A DNA stretch of 64,000 bases. It comes from Pseudomonas orientalis (lineage in GTDB: Bacteria > Pseudomonadota > Gammaproteobacteria > Pseudomonadales > Pseudomonadaceae). The notes beneath the pieces are model-generated. The model was not told where the DNA came from. It did no database searches and saw only the letters and a list, made by a program, of their open reading frames with translations. The DNA lies in the NCBI RefSeq assembly GCF_001439815.1, contig NZ_JYLM01000002.1, positions 744,001 to 808,000 on the forward strand, given 5' to 3'. The position numbers and the translations under genes are program-made. This document shows positions 60,283-64,000 of the stretch, piece by piece (position 1 is the stretch's first letter; each line of letters starts with the position of its first letter).

Positions 60283-61215
60283 TCAGCAGCGGCTGATCAA
60301 GTGCTTGAGTACCGTCTTGAACGTTTCGATCTGGGCTTGACTGAATGGCGCGAACACCTTTTCTTGCTGTTCACCGGCGATCGCCCAAAGGGCTTCGGTC
60401 TGTTCGATACCGGCAGTGGTCAACCGCACGCCATCGGCATCGTCGCTCACCAACCCCTTGCGCTTGAGGTTGGCCACGGCTTCGTCGATTTCCCGCACCG
60501 GCATGGCTACTTCGCGCAACAGGTCATGGGTGCTCAGCCGGGCGTCGTTCTCCAGCACCATCAACATGCGTGCCTCGTTGGTGCGCAGGCCGGTGGACAA
60601 TTGCCGGGGTTGGTAGCTGGATTGGTAGGCACGCACCGCCTGGGTCATCAGGTAGTACAGGTTATGGCTCAAGCGCCCCTGGAAATGGCTGCTCGGCGGC
60701 TGGCTGTCGTCACGCTTGGTCATGCGCGTGTGGGGCAGCACCATCGAGTAGGCGCCCTGATGATAGAGCAGCGGCGCGCGGCCGAAGTCATCGAAAGCCA
60801 CCACCTTGCCGATCATGATCCAGTGATCGCCACCGTCAACCTGCTGGAAGTTCTCGCAGTGAAACCGCGCCGAACAATCGGCGAACACCGGCGCTCCGCC
60901 CTCGCCTGGCTGGTATTCGATCTCGGCGAAGCGATCATCCCTGGGCCGGGCAAAATTGTTCGACAGGTCGATCTGGTCAGCCGCCAGCACGTTGACCGCA
61001 AAATGGCTGGCCTGCTTGAACACCTCATGACTGTTGGAACGTTTGTCGAGGCTCCACAGCACCAAAGGCGGATCGAGGGACACCGAGTTGAAGCTGTTGG
61101 CGGTGACACCCACCTTGCGCCCGGAAGCGTCGGCGGCGGTGACCACGGTCACGCCGGTGGCAAAATTGCCCAGGGCGCGGCGAAAGGCGCGTGGGTCGAA
61201 GGTCGATTCAGACAT
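60283..61215 (-). CDS. 4-hydroxyphenylacetate 3-hydroxylase, flavin reductase component (C1 type)
   Basis: A 310-residue two-domain reductase. Residues 1-165 are a flavin-reductase-like domain: FRRALGNFATGVTVVTAAD, VGVTANSFNSVSLDPPLVLW. Residues 200-310 form a MarR-like winged helix (RTNEARMLMVLENDARLSTH, LKRKGLVSDDADGVRLTTAG). The same fusion occurs in the C1 component of Acinetobacter baumannii 4-HPA hydroxylase, where the second domain senses the aromatic substrate and relieves inhibition. It supplies reduced FMN to the oxygenase encoded 56 bp upstream. The ATG at 61215 is preferred; the longer frame overlaps the oxygenase gene. Confidence 0.87.
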   Translation of the reverse strand: MSESTFDPRAFRRALGNFATGVTVVTAADASGRKVGVTANSFNSVSLDPPLVLWSLDKRSNSHEVFKQASHFAVNVLAADQIDLSNNFARPRDDRFAEIEYQPGEGGAPVFADCSARFHCENFQQVDGGDHWIMIGKVVAFDDFGRAPLLYHQGAYSMVLPHTRMTKRDDSQPPSSHFQGRLSHNLYYLMTQAVRAYQSSYQPRQLSTGLRTNEARMLMVLENDARLSTHDLLREVAMPVREIDEAVANLKRKGLVSDDADGVRLTTAGIEQTEALWAIAGEQQEKVFAPFSQAQIETFKTVLKHLISRC

Positions 61216-61271
61216 GCAAGACTCCCGGGCTGCGTCAGGCGCAACCCTGATTGTTGTTATCAAATACGGGT

Positions 61272-62441
61272 TCAGATCATGCTCGGGTCGGGTTCCAGGC
61301 CCATCAGTTCGCGGCCGAGGATCTGCGCGCACACGTCGTAGTCGGTGTAGGCATGGGCGCCGGTCATGTGCGAGTCGCGGAACAGGCGCTGCATCTCGTT
61401 GTGTTCGAACCAGGCATTGCCGCCCGCGGCTTCGAACAGGCGATCCACCGCCTGGATGCACATCTTGGTCGCGTACGCCTGGTTGGTGCGCCAGAACGCC
61501 AGGGTTTCGCGGCTGGGGTAGCGCTGCCGCTCACTGTGCTCGGCATGCTCGGCCCAGGTCTTTTCAAGAAACGCGCGAGCGGCGCCGACCTGATGCGTCG
61601 ACTCGGCCAAGCGCATCAACGCCGGCGTGGCCGCACCGACCGCTGCGCCGGTGTAGGCCCGCACGCGGGTCCTGGTCTTTTCACGGAACACCTCAAGCAT
61701 GCGTTCGGCGACACCCAGGCTCACGGTAGAAAAACCGCTGGCAAAATACGGACGGTACGGCGAATAGAACACCTTGCTGTCGGGGTACAAGCCGAAGCCT
61801 GCGGATTTGCCCTCCATCATGTCCTTGGCCTTTTGGATGCGATGCTCCGGCACCCAGGCCTTGTCGATGATCAGGGTCTTGGTGCCGCTGCCTTTCATGC
61901 CGGCGGCAAACCAGTCGTCGTGGATCTGATAGTCACTGCGCGGCAGCACCGCGAAGCAATAATCCTGAGTGCCCTCGGCATTCGGCCGGCGGAAACCGAC
62001 AATGGCCCATTCGGCATGGTCACAGCCGCTGCTCCAGCCCATCTCACCGCTGAACAGCACGCCGCCCTCGGCCTCTTCGGTACGCCCGAAGGGGGCGATG
62101 CTGCTGCTGGCCGTGGCGTCCGGGTCTGTGCCCCAGACTTCCTGCTGCAGGGTGGCCGAGAACAGCGCCAGTTGATGACTGTGGGTGCACAACAGGCTCA
62201 TGGCCCAGGCCGTGCTGGCGCAGGCCCCGGCGAGCGCGGCGATGCAGTCGGCAAACTGTGGCAGCGACAACTCCATGCCACCGAACGCCTTGGGCTGGAA
62301 CGCACGGTGCAGGCCGATGCCTTTGAGCAGCGCTATATTCTCGGCGGGCACCTGGCGATCCTGCTCGGCCTGGAAGGCATTGGCCGCGATGGCCGGCAGG
62401 AGGGACTTGAGATCTTCGAGGAGCGGGTTTGGCTTTTTCAT
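61272..62441 (-). CDS. 4-hydroxyphenylacetate 3-hydroxylase, oxygenase component (C2 type)
   Basis: A 389-residue flavin-dependent monooxygenase of the acyl-CoA dehydrogenase fold. IGLHRAFQPKAFGGMELSLP, ACASTAWAMSLLCTHSHQLA, DPDATASSSIAPFG, SAGFGLYPDSKVFYSPYRPY and the terminal RELMGLEPDPSMI match the C2 component of A. baumannii 4-HPA hydroxylase, as remembered. It hydroxylates 4-hydroxyphenylacetate to homoprotocatechuate, the starting compound of the hpa operon 18 kb away; no hpaB/hpaC lies within that operon. It is divergent from the FeaB-like dehydrogenase. Confidence 0.87.
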   Translation of the reverse strand: MKKPNPLLEDLKSLLPAIAANAFQAEQDRQVPAENIALLKGIGLHRAFQPKAFGGMELSLPQFADCIAALAGACASTAWAMSLLCTHSHQLALFSATLQQEVWGTDPDATASSSIAPFGRTEEAEGGVLFSGEMGWSSGCDHAEWAIVGFRRPNAEGTQDYCFAVLPRSDYQIHDDWFAAGMKGSGTKTLIIDKAWVPEHRIQKAKDMMEGKSAGFGLYPDSKVFYSPYRPYFASGFSTVSLGVAERMLEVFREKTRTRVRAYTGAAVGAATPALMRLAESTHQVGAARAFLEKTWAEHAEHSERQRYPSRETLAFWRTNQAYATKMCIQAVDRLFEAAGGNAWFEHNEMQRLFRDSHMTGAHAYTDYDVCAQILGRELMGLEPDPSMI

Positions 62442-62677
62442 GGATGGCCCTGCTTATTATTGGATGTCCGGGCAACCGCAGGAATTGAGGCGGGGCGCCG
62501 GATGCAGGGCCAGTATGGGGTGCGCCCGGCGGGTATAAAATGCACGTTCCAGAGTCCGGATTGCACTTTTCACAGGCCTGGCAGCCACAGACATAGCGCA
62601 CGGCAGGCACAGTCAAGCCGGGCATGCACCGGTGGTTTAACCTCGGGGTTTTCGTTGTTCACGACCAGGAAAACCCC
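62442..62677. promoter_or_regulatory. Divergent promoter region, hydroxylase and aldehyde dehydrogenase
   Basis: About 236 bp between the oxygenase (minus) and the dehydrogenase (plus). A gtataaaat stretch at 62531-62539 is a possible -10 region. No operator repeat is clear; in particular the GTTAAC motif is not present. Confidence 0.4.
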
Positions 62678-64000
62678 ATGAGCGATATTCCACTGCTGCC
62701 TCACGTCGAAGCCTTTCTGCGTCGACAACATGCGTTGTTTATCGACGGTGGCTACGTCCAGAGTCACTCCGGCCAGACGCTGGAGGTGACCAACCCGGCC
62801 ACCGGCCAGGTCATCGCCGAGGTCGCCGACGCCGACCCGGCCGATATCGACGCAGCCGTGGCCTCCGCGCGCCGTGGTTTCAAACACTGGTCCCAGGTCG
62901 CCCCCGCGACACGCGGCACTGTGCTGTTCAAACTGGCCGACCTGCTGGAGCAGCACCGCGAAGAACTGGCGCAGATCGAGACCTGCCAGTCGGGCAAGAT
63001 CATCCAGATTTCCCGGGCCTTCGAAGTCGACCAGGCCGCGCATTTCTTGCGTTACTACGCCGGCTGGGCCAGCAAGATCACCGGGCAGACCATCACGCCG
63101 TCACTGCCCTCCTTCGCCGGTGAACGCTACACCGCCTTCACCCTGCGCGAGCCGGTCGGGGTGGTGGTGGGGATCGTGCCGTGGAATTTCTCGACCATGA
63201 TCGCTATCTGGAAACTCGCCTCGGCACTGGTGACCGGCTGCAGCATCATCATCAAGCCCAGTGAGTTCACGCCGCTGACCATCCTGCGCATCGCCGAACT
63301 GGCGATGGAAGCCGGCCTGCCGCCAGGTGCGCTCAACGTACTGACCGGCACCGGCCTGGTGGGCAAAGGGCTGGTCGAACACCCCGGCACCAACAAAGTG
63401 TCGTTTACCGGCTCGGTGCCGACCGGCGTCGCCGTGGGCCAGAGCGCCATGGGCGCCGGGTTGACTCGCGCGACCCTTGAACTGGGCGGGAAGAACTCGG
63501 CGGGTTTCCTGCCCGACGTGGACCTGGACAAGGCGGTCAGCGGCATCATCGAAGCGGGCTTTTTGCACTCGGGGCAGATCTGCGCGGCTGCCGAGCGCTT
63601 CTTTGTGCATCGCTCGCAGATCGAGGCGGTCATGGACACGCTGGCGCAACGCTTGAGCGCGCTGAACATCGGCTCGCCGCTGGATGAGCGTACCGAGTTC
63701 GGCCCGGTCGCCAACCGCCAGCACCAACTCAAACTGGGCGCGTTCTTTGACAGGGCACGCGCGCAAAACAACCGCATTGTGCACGGCGGCAGGCTGATTG
63801 ACCGGCCGGGTTGCTACGTTGAACCGACGATCATCCTGGCCAACGGGGTCGACGATACGTTGCTCAACGAAGAGACCTTCGGCCCGATTGCTACGTTCTT
63901 GCCGTATGACACTGAAGAGGAGCTGCTGGCGTTGATGAACAACACGCCTTATGGCTTGAGCGCCAGCCTCTGGACCAACGATCTGGGCAAGGCGCTACGC
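62678..64000 (+). CDS. Phenylacetaldehyde/4-hydroxyphenylacetaldehyde dehydrogenase, FeaB-like (3' end outside window)
   Basis: The first 441 codons of an NAD-dependent aldehyde dehydrogenase; the C terminus lies beyond the window. Motifs seen are VEVTNPATGQ-type start, VPWNFSTMIAIWKLASALV, the Glu in TLELGGKNSAGFLPDVDL and the catalytic Cys in SGQICAAAERFFVH. The N-terminal PLLPHVEAFLRRQHALFIDG resembles FeaB/PadA phenylacetaldehyde dehydrogenases. It would oxidise the aldehyde from tyramine to 4-hydroxyphenylacetate, which the C1/C2 hydroxylase then uses. CCAGGAAAACCCC precedes the ATG. Confidence 0.85.
   Translation, partial: MSDIPLLPHVEAFLRRQHALFIDGGYVQSHSGQTLEVTNPATGQVIAEVADADPADIDAAVASARRGFKHWSQVAPATRGTVLFKLADLLEQHREELAQIETCQSGKIIQISRAFEVDQAAHFLRYYAGWASKITGQTITPSLPSFAGERYTAFTLREPVGVVVGIVPWNFSTMIAIWKLASALVTGCSIIIKPSEFTPLTILRIAELAMEAGLPPGALNVLTGTGLVGKGLVEHPGTNKVSFTGSVPTGVAVGQSAMGAGLTRATLELGGKNSAGFLPDVDLDKAVSGIIEAGFLHSGQICAAAERFFVHRSQIEAVMDTLAQRLSALNIGSPLDERTEFGPVANRQHQLKLGAFFDRARAQNNRIVHGGRLIDRPGCYVEPTIILANGVDDTLLNEETFGPIATFLPYDTEEELLALMNNTPYGLSASLWTNDLGKALR

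Overview
The window reads as chromosomal DNA of a Pseudomonas of the P. fluorescens group. It is GC-rich, carries the species-group REP/REPIN repeats (arms of the type tgtaggagcgag / ctcgctcctaca) at several gene ends, and holds a dense set of catabolic operons with AraC, MarR, TetR and LuxR-type regulators. I see no rRNA, tRNA, CRISPR array or complete insertion sequence. The assignment rests on motif and family recognition only; no search was run.

Layout. (1) 1-3920: the end of a non-phosphorylating L-rhamnose operon (aldA-like lactaldehyde dehydrogenase, lactonase, mutarotase, RhaT symporter, L-rhamnose dehydrogenase). (2) 4373-6012: an NADPH:quinone-type oxidoreductase and its WYL regulator. 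(3) 6325-23795: the most notable locus, a toxoflavin-like (7-azapteridine / pyrimidotriazine) biosynthetic cluster. A minus-strand operon encodes an O-methyltransferase, a two-domain VOC protein, a SUMF1-like protein (ToxD type), GTP cyclohydrolase II (ToxB type), a WD40 protein (ToxC type), a second methyltransferase and a RibD-type deaminase/reductase (ToxE type). A ToxA-like methyltransferase lies opposite. A cysteine-rich HTH regulator, a nitroreductase, a complete RND pump, a DUF2165 membrane protein and an MFS exporter follow. Two additional methyltransferases and the VOC protein suggest a product other than plain toxoflavin.

(4) 23890-34636: a remnant of a ParD antitoxin, a DJ-1/PfpI protein, and an amide/amine-use region (PotF-like binding protein, nitrilase-family amidase, LuxR regulator, P1 aminopeptidase, amidase, MFS, outer-membrane channel, AraC). 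(5) 34801-44345: the homoprotocatechuate meta-cleavage pathway (hpaA, hpaG1, hpaG2, hpaE, hpaD, hpaF, hpaX, hpaH, hpaI) bracketed by two HpaR-like MarR paralogues. (6) 44584-55173: a probable biogenic-amine region (PuuB-like amine oxidoreductase, cupin, LuxR, MoaF-like protein, two SDRs, TetR, FeaR-like AraC, DUF3156 protein, APC permease, porin). (7) 55756-64000: LuxR, outer-membrane channel, MFS, HDAC-family amidohydrolase, a two-component 4-hydroxyphenylacetate hydroxylase of the C1/C2 type, and a FeaB-like aldehyde dehydrogenase running off the window.

Taken together, regions 5-7 can be joined into one route: import of an aromatic amine, oxidation to the arylacetaldehyde, FeaB-type oxidation to 4-hydroxyphenylacetate, C1/C2 hydroxylation to homoprotocatechuate, then Hpa ring cleavage to pyruvate and succinate semialdehyde. 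Four REPINs sit at the 3' ends of operons. One lies inside an outer inverted-repeat element that has split a bidirectional terminator and left a 13-bp direct duplication, and another has matched 14-nt insertions in both arms.
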